From the NCBI GenBank assembly GCA_964035795.1, contig OZ038326.1, forward strand, positions 462,784 through 526,783: a stretch of 64,000 bases of DNA, given 5' to 3'. This stretch comes from Pterobdella sp. o SKG-2022 (lineage: Eukaryota; Annelida; Clitellata; Hirudinida; Piscicolidae). Below the pieces are notes generated by a model. It worked only from the letters and a program-made list of their open reading frames with translations, searched no databases and had not been told where the DNA came from. The position numbers were made by a program, and so were the translations under genes. Numbering within the stretch: position 1 is the first letter of the stretch; every line of letters starts with the position of its first letter. Positions 1-13,781 of the stretch are shown piece by piece.

Positions 1-607
1 TCAGTTTTCACCTTATGGTCTTCCACATACTTTCCTTCTCATTATTATTGTTCTTGTTGTCATTTCTATTGTTGATTTTTTTATCATCAGTTTTATTTTT
101 GTCACATTTATTAGTTTTACTATTTTTTATTCTAATTATTATTATTTTTATTAATAAATGTTGTTACTAGTTTTATTATTATTGATCACTGTTACTATTA
201 TTAATTTCTTTATTTTTACTACTGCTAATTACATCTCTTACTACTAATAATCTAATAATTTTTGCACTATTATTGTTGAAATAACAAAAAAGCTTGAGTT
301 TTCATATCTCCAATGCATGTGATGGAAGCTTTGGCTTACATTGATAGCTTCAATGGTTTTTTAACTTCATACATTTTTCAAATCTTTTTTCATTTTTGTT
401 TTTTTGAAACGTTTACAGGTTTATATGGTTTATCATTTCATCATTGGTAGTTTCAATTTTGAAGTTTTTTTTTGCTTTCATTTCACATCCTTGAGAACCA
501 ACTCTCACCCTTCAAATCATGGGGAATTAGAAGTTTTAAGCAGTTATTTGAGCAGAATTTATCAAATAATTATTATCTTTTGACTAATTAAAATCTAACA
601 AAACTAG
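1..607. other. Non-coding stretch (intron or upstream region)
   Basis: AT-rich sequence with ATT-biased runs and no supported exon. It precedes an acceptor (ctag) at 607 that opens the first visible exon of the SR-rich gene, so it is probably intron of that gene, whose 5' end lies outside the window. Confidence 0.5.
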
Positions 608-3600
608 GAGATCAGTCAATAGAACTGCCTCAAGAGTTGATTAAGGTATGAAATCATATACTTCTGCTCAATCCTATTTAAAACTTCCTTCAATGCCATC
701 ACATTTTAACATTGTAATGATAGTAATTATATAATTTTCAAATGTGGGTGCATGCAGAATGAAAAACTGGAGAAGTTGGTGTACATTCTGGGATCGAGTG
801 AGGACAAGGAGGAGAAGATGGAGACTTTGAGGTTGATCTCTCAGATCTGTAAGCAAGATGCTTCTATCCACTCTGATCAGTTGGTGTTTGCTTCTTTTTC
901 AAATGGAGCTTATTTTCATCTAATTGCATATGTAAAAGCATAATTATCTTTGTGAATTTTGTTTCAATTAGGTATTTAAATTAAATCATCATTTCAGTGA
1001 GCTGTCTGAACTACCAGAGGAGCTGAGGAATGGCATGGTGGACAATATCCCTCTACCCACTTCCATTGACTCCTTCTGCATACCTCTGCCACAAAGCCCC
1101 GACACCATCCCTGTCCCAGGCAACCATCCACCCACTCAGGGTGGCTCAAATACAAAAAAATATATGGAGGGGGATAAGGAAGAGGATTTGACTGCTTACA
1201 CAAAGACAAGATTGGGCATAGTGAAGATGCATACAAAATGCCCAATCTCAGGCCATGTCAAGATCACGCCATCTTTCTCAATGAACAAAAAATTAAATAA
1301 TAAAATAAACAAATCTCAGAAAAAGTTACCGATCAAGCCTTCCAAAGGTGAGGCTGATGTTCTTCAAAGCAATGTTAAGGTGCCGAAAAGTCCCTCAAGT
1401 GCCGATGTCAAAGAGGTTCTTGTCCATGATACCACAGCTACCCTCCACAATCCCATCCATCCAGCCCTTTCTTCTGCAGATAGTTCCAATAAGAATAATA
1501 ATAGTAACGTAAACAATGCAAGCACAAAAAAGTTGGATATTCGCGAAAGAATTAATGAATGGAAGCAGGAACTCGTAAACGATATTAATAAAGGCAAGTT
1601 GAAAGGTTTCAATAAAAAACTCAATTCGAGCGTTGTCAGTGAATCTAATTTTGTCTGCGTAGACAACCCCATGCCCCACATTGACGACTTCTTCTTAAAC
1701 AAGACGTTCGTGGAGGTGAAGAGCCACAATGGCTTGAAAAGGCTGAGATGGCCCATTGAGATGGTGAGGCAGACTACAGGATCCAACCCTCTTTTCTTCA
1801 GTTGCAATCCTCTTTATTATGACTTTTGTGATGACTCTAAAAAGCTTAAAAATAAAAAAGCTATTAAAAACAACATAAAAAATAACGAGAAAGGTTCTAG
1901 AAGGGTTAAAAGGGATGAGGCAAAAAAGATTTCTTCAATGAAAGTTGAAGCCAGTTTTGACGACGACTTCAACGAGCCTTCTTCTGCCGCCAAATGGGAT
2001 ACGAGTGAGGAAGATGAGAAGGAGGATGAATCTAAGGCAGAGACTCAAAGGTTGAGGAAGAGAAAAGGAAGAAGAAAAAGGAGTTATTCCAGCAGGGAAT
2101 CTTCTTCCAGCAGATCTTATCGCCGCAGAAGTTCTAGGTCCAGTTGTTCAAGATCCTCCTCTTCATACTTTTCCTCTTCCTCAAAAAGTTATTCTTATTC
2201 TCATGGCTCGTCTTCTCGCAGCAAAAGCAGGGAGTATAGCAGAAAAAAGTATTCAAAAAACAAAAAAAGACGAAGAAGTTATTCTCGATCTCCATCTGAT
2301 AGAAGTTTCATCAAAAGGATTTATAGGATATGTCCATCAGCTTTGCCGCCCACCAAGAACACCACACAAACTTCCACACACAACAAAACAAATGTCACTC
2401 AAAACAATTCCATGACAGTCAAAACTTCCACTAGTCAAATTCCTCTCCCTGAGAAACAACTAGTTCAGCAGGAGAAGTTCCAACACATTGGTCCTGATGA
2501 TCCTTTAGTTTTCAAAAATTCAGTCAACAAAAATGCCATCCAACCTTCTAAACCTCCAAACAAGACTCAAGATTCTTTTGTTATTCCTGCAGACCAGTTA
2601 GAAAAATACAAAGCCTTGCGACAACAGGCTGAAAGACATGCCAAGCAGTTCAACCATCAAGAAGCTGATCCAGCGAGTAATGAAGTGCCAGGGGGCAGAA
2701 GCGAGTCTCCTGTAGTGGTGAAGGAGTACTCAAGTGGCAACAAAGATCCTCAGATGCAGTTGGTTGAGGACTTGTATCTCAAACAAATGGCCGCCATCAT
2801 GTCCAAACAAGCCACACCCGAGCTTATGCACAAACAAAACATCGTCAACATCATCGATGGCAAGGACATATTAGAGGATGGTGTGAGTGAGAAGAGGAGA
2901 GTGCTCACCTATGCCAGCAACCCACCAGGCCACTTCATCAACACACCCACATTCCTTCCTATCATGCATGTGGCCCCATCATTCGTCAGAACCCCCATCT
3001 TCATCCGGCCTCATGCCTCCAAAACTAACATCAACAATGTTTCGTCTTTGCTGCAGTCTAAATCGAAAGTTGTAGAACAAACAGTGTTGCCTCAAACCAC
3101 AGAACCAGCACCACAAGAAGTTAATCCTGATGTAGTTACATCTGTGCCCACTTGCACTGAAGAACCCATATCAGAAAGACAACTCAAAAGTCCTGTTAAA
3201 TCTTCAGCATCTAAACCAACAGAGGAAAATGTTGCCAGCGTGTCAGATGTGACAGAGTTGTGTGAAGAAGACACCACTTCCCTGAGTGACATGCACGATC
3301 AACACATGTTGCTGGGAGAAAGTCTCTTTAAACCTGCCATTCCACAACAAGAATATATACAAATTGTACAAGTACCAGCCCAACAAAACTTTGTAAAACA
3401 GCAACAGCAACAACACCTTCAACTGTTGCAACAACGGCAGTTACAACTGCAACATCAACAACAACTACAATTAAATCTTCAACTACAACAACAAAAACAA
3501 TTGCAAATGCAATCTCTACAGCAAGGCAACATCATATTAGCATCTCCCATTCAACAGGGCCCACTCAGCGTCCCCATCATCAACAGGCAAGGCATGATCA

Positions 3601-3731
3601 TAGGCACAGCTCGCAAGCAACCCACCTTTGTTCAAGTTCCCAGCGCCCCAGTCATCACTCCCACCCTCCTTGGTGGCCAGCCCATGATCCTCACTTCCAA
3701 CCAGTTCATTGTGCCTCGTTTCCTCAGATGA
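608..3731 (+). CDS. SR-rich, poly-Q nuclear protein (3' part of gene)
   Basis: Exons 608-645, 758-879 and 998-3731 join in phase (2,892 nt of complete codons), giving about 963 visible residues to a TGA stop. The frame enters at phase 1, so the start lies upstream of the window. The first exons carry an acidic helical stretch, then Pro-rich motifs such as IPLPTS and IPLPQSPD. The middle has a basic KK/RR region and a Ser/Arg tract (about nt 2050-2330) with RS dipeptides like splicing-associated proteins. The C-terminus has a Gln-rich run (nt 3390-3525) followed by a hydrophobic/Pro tail ending in PRFLR. The RS tract implies a nuclear-speckle or splicing/transcription-coupled role, but I do not recognise the family. 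A conserved-looking block around nt 1630-1830 (NFVCVDNPMPHIDDFF) would be the best search query. Confidence 0.75.
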
Positions 3732-3856
3732 TCCCTCTAACACCCCGTTTCTACGCTGTTTAAAAGAGCATTGAAGCATCTTTTGTGTTTTAGATGAAAG
3801 TTTACAATTAAAAATTTGTTACTAGCATGTCATAATCATCAGAATTTTTTGTTATG

Positions 3857-3862
3857 AATAAA
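3857..3862 (+). promoter_or_regulatory. Polyadenylation signal of SR-rich gene
   Basis: AATAAA 126 nt after the stop codon, which fits the end of the preceding gene. Confidence 0.6.
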
Positions 3863-4170
3863 ATTTTAAATTTTTGTTTGCAAACTAGTCAGGTACTTTT
3901 TTGAAGGCAAATTCAATGTTTGTTTACTCCAAAATAAATATTACCTCTAGTTTACCCTCATTTAATATTTACCTTTTCCTCTTCGAAAACCATTAATCAA
4001 TGATTTTAATTGCAACATATAAGGGAAGCTCAAACTTATATGATTCCGTGGCAGTCGTACCTTTAAAATTTACACCTTCAAGTTTGATTTGATGCTTCTA
4101 ATGGGATTGCACAAATTTAAGTTTTATTTGCGAAAATGATCGACTTTAATCGAGATTGATGATTTAGCTA
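3863..4170. other. Intergenic region
   Basis: About 310 bases between the poly(A) signal of the SR-rich gene and the Egr start codon. It must contain the Egr 5' UTR or promoter unless an upstream exon exists. I saw no clear TATA box. Confidence 0.4.
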
Positions 4171-5518
<1,348 letters not shown>

Positions 5519-5689
5519 AAATAATAATTAAAAAACCAAGAAAGATTAATTTTCATTTAAGCTTCATAAACTCAAATCTCTATTGTTTTAAGATTTCTTC
5601 ATTCAAACACAAATGACCACTCAAGCTCCAGCACGAGACCATGCTGGTTTTTTGCACCCAAGACAATGTTATGTATATCTTCTGAAACT

Positions 5690-5700
5690 AATAAAATAAA
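5690..5700 (+). promoter_or_regulatory. Polyadenylation signals of Egr gene
   Basis: Two overlapping AATAAA hexamers about 170 nt after the stop codon. Confidence 0.55.
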
Positions 5701-8130
5701 AGATCTGTATGTATGCAGCTTCCATTCTGGTAATAACGAGCAGTTTTTCATTCATATTTTCTGAATAACATTACTTAAAAGCGATCCCTGTTTTATACGG
5801 CTTTAGATTCTGTTATGGAATTGTATAATGAAAAGATAAAACTAATGTTCCTCATAAATTCACCCGATTGAAGCTTATAGTTTGGCATCAAGTGAATTTC
5901 CATGAAATAAAACTTCGAGCAAAAATTTATCGTTCGTCTTCCATAAGAAATATGATTGATGCTCAAGTTTAAATTGAGGAGAATATCCAAAAGCGGAAAC
6001 ATTTTTATTTTAATTAATTATCTTTTAAATTAACTTTAATATATTCAACTGCCACATCTAAATACCTTCATCCAGCATTTATCACGTCACAGCAGCAAGC
6101 ATTTTGAGAGCTTAACGTTGCACATATACATTTAAATATTAAAAAAACGTTCGAATTAAACTTCTTTTACGCCAAAAGAACCCCTTGTGAATAATTTATG
6201 GGCATTCTTGCTGCTCAGAGCACCTCCCACCCTTCATTTATCTTCTAACATAGACAAGATTCCTCGACTTCAAAGAAGAACAATTGATATATCGTATATT
6301 TTATCACAAACGCCTTATTTGATCAGAGAATGGAGAATGCTTTGGTGGCAGATTCCAGAAAAACTTTAGAAATTCATTTTAAGTTGCATGATCTGCATGC
6401 ATGTGTCTCTTGTAGGCCTGCATGCATGTGTGTTTTGTAGGCCTGCATGCATGTGTGTCTTGTAGGCCTGCATGCATGTGTGTCTTGTAGACCTGCATGC
6501 ATGTGTGTCTGAGGCCTGAATGCATGTGTGTCTGAGGCCTGCATGCAGTACATGGCATTTCATATCTCAATTGTGAAGTAGTTTGCCCATCCACCATTTC
6601 AATTTTTAAGTTTTTGTTTTCATTTCTAGAATGCCATGAAAAAAGTAAAAACTTATGATTTGAGCATTAAAAGCGAACATTAAAATAGTGGAAGTTAGAA
6701 ATATGTGAACTGAATTTAATTTAACTTGTTACGATAAGTCTGGGTCGTTACAATGACACCCAATATTGCTAAGGTTGCTTTACTTTCAATTTATTTAACA
6801 ATCCAACCAAATCTCATTACGTGGAGTCTCTTGGTGATGCAAATAGTTTATATTTAGAAAAGTTGTTTGGAAGCTGCGCAGGATGGGAGAGGTTTTGTAA
6901 TCAAGTGCGCATGAGTTTTTTTTTTTTCGCAGAGCAGGAGTTTCGTTTTTATCTGCTTTTGTGGTTTAGGATAATTTTTTTGTTTTTTTCTGCTCTCCAG
7001 AGAGGAATTTTTCAATTTTTTGCTCAATTTTCATGCATGCATCCCGTATAAAGAATTATCCACCATCACAAAATGCTATTGAAGAAGCTAGCAAATATTT
7101 ACTTTAGGTTAGTGATCTTGGCGCAGTGGTTTGCTCTGTGTTTTCAACTTTCACAGAAAACACGCCAATTAGCTGGTGGGCAATTTTTGAGTTCGCAACA
7201 AAACATGATGAGTTTATTCCTAGTTTGTCTTTCGTAGATTCGTAGCCATTCTAGAAATTTAAAAGTAAACTCATGCCACGTTGAAAACCTTTACGAACAT
7301 AAAATTTTATTGCTTTCTGAATATATATATTTCTTCCAAATGTAAAAATCTTTTTTCCGTATTGGAGCAGTCGTTAAAATGGAGTGGAGTTATCGACTCG
7401 TAAAGACTAAAGTCATTAGAATTATCTTTTCGAAAGCTCTTCATAATCTAAATGCTCACGAAAACATTTTAATTGCGCAGATATTTTTATATTATTAGTT
7501 TCTCGAATTTTTATTGTCCAGACCCTCAAACAACTTGAACTGAAGCATGCAAAATGTAAGAACATAAATATGCAGTTATGAATATCAAGCTGTTGTGAAA
7601 ATAAACATTTGATTTCATTTACATAAATATAAAATAATGCTTTACGTTCAAAAATACTTGATGAAAAATTTGAATTATTTATTTCCACGCAGCTTCCCTT
7701 TTCAAGATGAAAACTAAAACTGAGTCGGAAACAATATTTGCATTGAACTTCCATCAAAATTATTTTTGTGTTTCGTTTCAATTAATTCTAAGTTTGGCTT
7801 CTTCTTTCTCACACAAAATAACAGGACATAACAAGCGCCTTACACGCACCATTCACAGACACTCGTCATGAACAGAAGTGTTAAATCAAGCCGAATGAAT
7901 GCCTAATCAAACAGGTTTTGTATTTTCACATCTTCTGCCTTAAATTCCCTTCAGATGTGCATTTCATACATTTTTCAAATCTTCAATACTCGCGTATTTT
8001 TATAAGAATATCTTTTATATTGTATTTTAATTGTTATATATTACACGTATATATTCCTCGTTCATGTACACATCCTCATCCCTCCATATCTTCCACCTTC
8101 CAACATCGACTCCAGTTTCGGCAAAGTCCC
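5701..8130. other. Intergenic region
   Basis: No supported gene. It contains a 25-bp minisatellite (6393-6548) and, near 7119-7129, an 11-mer that matches the tRNA A-box consensus, with no convincing tRNA fold. The remaining ORFs are short and lack splice or codon support. Confidence 0.5.
6393..6548. repeat. 25-bp minisatellite with TGCATGCA core
   Basis: About six tandem copies of a unit beginning ctgcatgcatgtgtg and ending gtaggc. The last copies are shortened to about 23 bp by loss in the ttgtag segment. Each copy contains the palindromic octamer TGCATGCA, or TGAATGCA in one copy. Confidence 0.9.
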
Positions 8131-9540
8131 TCATTGATGGAACTCAGTGAAGCTGTTGTAAAGATGGTCATCTGAGTTGTGGTAAGGGATGAAGACGAGG
8201 ACCGACACAAGGATCAGAGAGAACAAAGACGCCACCATTAAGACTGCCAAAATGGCGTATGTGGCAAAAAGACATTTCCGGTTTTTCATCATTTTCAAGC
8301 ATTTTCTTTTTTTCTTTTTGAGGGAGAGGTACAAACATTTGCAGGCAAGATTTCGTTTTTTGTCTGTTGACTTTTTGTGTTGTGAGTCTGCAGCTCTAGT
8401 TAAGACTGTGTAAGGGTCTTCTTGGGTCATGACTGCATCGTTGCTGCAAAAAAAAGTGCTGTTTGTTTCTGGCAGTGAATGATTGATTTCTGTATTATTA
8501 TTGTTGTCTTTCTCTTCCAAAAGTTCGCTTGTTTTTTTTCTTCTCAAGTAATTGTTGTTTATAGCTGAGGTGAAATTTCCCTTTTCATTTTTTTTGTTAG
8601 TAATAAATTTATAAAGTCGATCAATCCATCTTTTGCTTGTATTTGTTTCATCAACTAAATGATCACAGTCACAACAGCTTGCATCCGAAACGACCTTGTC
8701 TTCAGCTTTATTTCCATCGTTTTTCCTATCGCCAAAATAATTGTCAATTTTGCTAATGTGCTTTTCATTGCTTCTTTTATCGTGATCGAAGGTAATTATA
8801 TGAGAATCAATCTTTTTTTTATCGTCTCCACTTTTAAAAGATCCACAAGCCGCTACAACGGCCAACTTCATCGACTCTTCTTCCGGAAGAATTTTTCGTG
8901 AATTTATAAAATTATTTTTCTCATAATTGTTTTTTACATTGTTTCCTATAAATTTAGAATTTTTTGAAAAAATTTTTTCGAAGTTCAAATTTCCGTAATC
9001 TTTATTGCAAAAGTTCGTTTCACTTTTAGTTGTTGAGGCTGAGTTCATATAGGGAGAGAAGGGTTGTTTCAGATGGGGTGTGGTGGAATGGAATGGCGGT
9101 CTTTGCTGCAAAAAAATAATTTGAAACAATAAAAATAATAATTAAATATTAAAAAAATAAATCAAAATAATACTATTAAATTAATTATTTTATTGGAAAA
9201 TTGAATAAAATTTCCAAAAACAATTATTGAGACTGAATAATCTTTTGAAATATTTCACCAATTCTTCAAGTAATTTACATTTCGTTGGCTTGTTTTCAGT
9301 GCCGTTCTAGTTTCCCGCATAAATTTAATGGCGAACAATTTTCAATATAAGGTTTCTAATCCTACTTAGAATGCACTGAGTTTTATTTTGAAAAACAAAA
9401 TTTTTTAAAAATTAATTTTATTTTATTATTCCAATATTTATATTATTAACAGAATTAAAAAAGTTCACTTTTAACTGAACCTCGCTTGATGCTTGGCTTT
9501 CTTTTGCTTTTTCATTGCCACTTTCCTCTTCAGTTATTGT

Positions 9541-9598
<58 letters not shown>

Positions 9599-9768
9599 CT
9601 ATTATCATCACCCTCAGTATCAACTTCATTGTGATAATAACTGTTGTTATCGTTCCCAAGATCTTCTTCACAATCATCATCATCATCATCATCATCACCA
9701 CCTGTTTTGCTGGCGTTGTAATACAAAACACAAACCCGACCATCTTCACCTCCTCCTTTCTCATTCAT
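8131..9768 (-). CDS. Unrecognised single-pass membrane protein with poly-Asp run
   Basis: Exon 1 is 9768-9469 and exon 2 is 9105-8131 (complement, phase 0 join; donor gtgaac, acceptor tttttttgcag), giving about 424 residues. Exon 1 begins MNEKGGG and encodes two Asp runs from CAT/ATC repeats on the + strand, so its length is probably polymorphic. The middle is Lys/Asn-rich with a short Cys cluster (SCCDCDH). Near the C-terminus a basic stretch (KKKKRKCLKMMKNRKC) is followed by a hydrophobic span of about 28 residues and an 18-residue tail. No signal peptide is visible. By the positive-inside rule the long N-terminal part should be cytosolic and the short tail extracellular or lumenal. No family is recognised. 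If exon 1 is wrong, exon 2 alone still encodes the membrane part. Confidence 0.6.
9541..9699. repeat. (ATC)n trinucleotide repeats inside exon 1 of the membrane-protein gene
   Basis: A near-perfect ATC run occupies 9541-9597 and a shorter one lies at about 9676-9699. On the minus strand they encode poly-Asp in the frame of the predicted gene. Confidence 0.9.
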
Positions 9769-11118
9769 ATTTTATTAAAACATAATTTTATTGCTTTGAC
9801 TAATTTTCAATTTTTTTTTATTTATTTTTTTAAAGATTGCTGCAGTTAAAGGATGGTTTCAAAACACTTCACACTCTTATAATCATGCAAAACTTATAGC
9901 GCTTATTTTAATAGTTAGTCAACTTTTTGTGATAAACTTGCAATATTTATTGTAATTAATTAATTTTTCACTTTTAAATTCAAATAATTTAAATTACTCT
10001 TCAAAAATTTGAATAATCACAAGCTTCTGCAACGAAATCCGATTCAAATGCAAAACATTGATGCAGATCTGCTTTATATATCTCTCAGTACATCTTTTAT
10101 TTCTATTTTGTGTCGTTGGTTCTTATTCCACCTCATTTACTGATTAATTTGAGAAATTTTTGAGAAAAGAGAGTTTCTACTTTGATAAAGTTTTTAGCTT
10201 AATCTCCAAAATTCAAATTTTAAAAAATATTCTCCCAAAAAAATTTCTTCTTCAGATAAACTCAAAAAACTGCCATTTTGATGAGAAGCTCACGTGTTTA
10301 TTTGATATCATTTTAAATTTTTTTAAATTAGCTGCGTTATACTTGCACCTCTGCGCAATTCCAAACTGCGAGGACTAGATCCTTCATCGGTCTTCATTAT
10401 GAGTTTTTTACTCTAAAATTGAATAAGTTTCGGAGCTTCCAAATAATTGATCCTGGCATTAAAAACAAAAAAATAGCCACAAAACTGAAGGTTCTCATTC
10501 ATTTCATGAAACATTATTATCCATTTCAAAAGTGAAGTATTACCAATATCAATAATAATAATGTCATCATTAGTCTACTAAGACACTGTTGATGGATTGG
10601 TGGGAGGTTGAATGCATGTAAATGGAACAAATTTAAAACATTCGCTAGGGTTGCTGTTTACCATTTGGAGGTTATACGCTCGTGAAAATTTTCAAAAGTT
10701 GATATTTCAATTTTATCGCATTTTTAAATTTTGGTTATGAAACATATTTGAATAAAGATTGAGTCTTTTTGTACTTTTATGGCTTCCAAGGATCTTCAAT
10801 TCGTTTGCGCTTTTAAAATCATGAATTCCATAAAACCCAAACCAAAGAACAACAAATTATAAAAAGCCTCACAAGAACAGTTATAACAGAGATTTCCCGC
10901 AATCCCTTCAATACCAATATGTTTATACACGTGTTTCAATTTTTTTTGTTTTTGTATGTTCCCTTTGAGTCTTTGAGTCTGTTTGTGTGTTTAAGTGAGT
11001 CGTTCCCTGCGTGTTTATTTGCTCAAGCTTCTTATTTTTCTTTTGTTATCATTATTTCTATTACCATTATTTTTGTTGCTTTTATTTTTTTTTTAATAAA
11101 TTTAGGTTTTTTTAATGG

Positions 11119-11355
<237 letters not shown>

Positions 11356-11506
11356 CTCGAAGAGCTTGCAATTAATAACGTGAGAATTTATACACGCAAA
11401 CAAAACACGCTGGGGTGAAGAAACGTTAGTTTAACAAGAGGCCATGTTGGCATAACGTGGAGGACTTGAACGCCTTTGGTTTGACTCCACTATATACACA
11501 CATTTT

Positions 11507-11538
11507 ATTGTATTGTATTGTATTGTATTGTATTGTAT
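11507..11538. repeat. (TTGTA)n pentanucleotide repeat
   Basis: About six perfect copies of the TTGTA pentamer. Confidence 0.9.
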
Positions 11539-11623
11539 CCAAACACAAAACAGCAACCTCGTAATTCATACACTGATAAACATGAGACGCATACTAATAT
11601 CATCTTCAAGGAATCTTGCCTAA

Positions 11624-11625
<2 letters not shown>

Positions 11626-11654
<29 letters not shown>
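11626..11654. repeat. (AT)n dinucleotide repeat
   Basis: About 14 AT copies. Confidence 0.9.
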
Positions 11655-11657
<3 letters not shown>

Positions 11658-12739
11658 TTTAATTTATGTTTGCTATTGTTTGTATGTATGTCCGTTTATT
11701 TATTTTCATTAAAATATATCTTCATAATATTTTTATAAATTAGGAATTATTTATAGATGTTTATGGCTTATTATTCATATACCTTCTATATCATCTGATC
11801 CCACATATATATTCAATACATGATGTATATATATTCACCAATAAATATCACATAGCACTGAAAACAAGATCACTTGTTCACTTATATAAACCAGACAGAG
11901 GCTTGCCAAGTGGTTCCTTTATTTTCCCTATTGAACTGCTTTTTATTTTTTGATTTTATCTTCAATGTGAAGTTTGTGTTTAAATTAGGCCTTTTTGAAC
12001 TTACAACGGTTAGATTTTGATTTTTAAAATATTTTTAATCAATTTTTGAATTTATTATTGCTTAAATTTATTCAATTTTTAAAGGTTAATTTCTTAACAA
12101 AATAAACCAATCAAAAAAATTTAATCTTCCGTTAACCCTTTTTTTAACTAAAGCATCTTATCGGGTTTTATTGCTCACATACATCGATAAAATATTATTT
12201 CTACAAGTGATTAATTTAATACAAAATTCTGGTGTTTTCTGCTCATTTAATATTTTCACACGGTTCTAAAAGTGAATTTCAATTAAGCTCTGCCTCATTA
12301 CCTACATTTAATTCTTTTATTTAATTTTGCTTTATTATAAAAATATTTTTTATTATTGTTATTATTGTTTTCTTATTGTTATTGTTATCATTATTAAAGA
12401 ATCTTTTCTATTTTTATAAACACCCTTTTTTTTGTCACTTTATTCTCGTTTTCTTATTTTTTTATTGTTATTATTATTGATATTTTTATTCTTATTATCA
12501 TTAATAATTAGTTTTTTATATTTTTAATACAATAAAGTGAAGTTTTATAGAATGTTGAAGGCTTAAGAATGAACCACCGAGACATAACCTAAGTCAAGAG
12601 AGCCATTAATACTGATAATATATTACTATCAACCTTAACATCAATGAGAATAATAATAAAATCAATAATAACAATAATAATGGTTAATAACATCAAGATA
12701 ACATTAATAATAATTTAAAATGATGATAGAAAAATTGCT

Positions 12740-13170
12740 TTAACATCAACAAAAAATCAAAAATAAGAATAATAATAATAATGTCAAAAAGATCAAAATG
12801 AGGAATTCAATTGAAACTTGTCATTAATGAACACACAACATAAAAGAAAAAGACAACGTTGTCTATAATAATAGTATTGCTTGGGAATTTAAAAAATAAA
12901 AACAATAATGAAAATGATAGAAAAAAATAAGAAGAAAAATAAGAATAATAAAAAAAAAATAAGAATAATAAAAAAAAATAAGAATAATAAAAAAAAATAA
13001 GAATAATAAATTAAAATAATTATAATGTTTCGGTCACATCAATTTATTATTTGCTAGACAAGATAATCTACTACAAAGCTTAATATACATAACCATAAAA
13101 ATAATAACAAGAACAATAAAAAAAAATAAAAAAAATAATTATAATAAAAAAACAAAGAGAATAATAAAAA
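12740..13170. repeat. A-rich simple-sequence region
   Basis: Repeated AATAAGAATAAT and AAAAAATAA blocks with imperfect periodicity. The clearest tandem units are at 12930-13010. Confidence 0.7.
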
Positions 13171-13781
13171 TAACAATAGTATGGTTGTGTATGAAGACAC
13201 GAATAGGTTCCTTATAAAGTAGGCACTCACCAAGCTTCAAAACGAACCTGTTCAAACCGCTAATATTATTACTAATCACTTGTGAATAATTACAAATAGA
13301 TAAAGATAGTGTGGTGGAGTTGAAGATAGTGCGATGCTTAAAAGTGAAATTGTGAAGAATGTTTTGAATTCTTATATTTATTATGAATCGCCATTGTTCG
13401 GCTGTGAAGTTGAAACAGTCACGTTGCCGCTCTTTCGATTCATAATTAGAATTTTATTTCACTTTTGACACCGTTTCAAATCTACGCTTATTGTACTTAT
13501 GATCGTTTCTAAATTCTTTTTCAGTTTACACTTTAATATTTAGTGACATCATTTGCGCCAATTGCTAATGAAACAGAGCAATTGCCATTTGAAATGCTTT
13601 TGAAGTGCTGAATTAGTGTATGGTGATTAAAGTGGCCCTATAAATTCAACTTCACTACTCAAACATTTGAGAACTTCATGATGTACTGTTCAATATTCAT
13701 TGATTGTTATTTCAGATTATTTCACTAGCAAGGTGAAAGATGCTAGTTTTTGTATTGAGCGATTGATTAAAAAGCCCCAAA

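Noticed and set aside
11440..11495. tRNA-like boxes: TTGGCATAACG and GGTTTGACTCC
   Set aside because: The second box is one base from the B-box consensus, but the distance to the first is too short for a tRNA and no cloverleaf forms.
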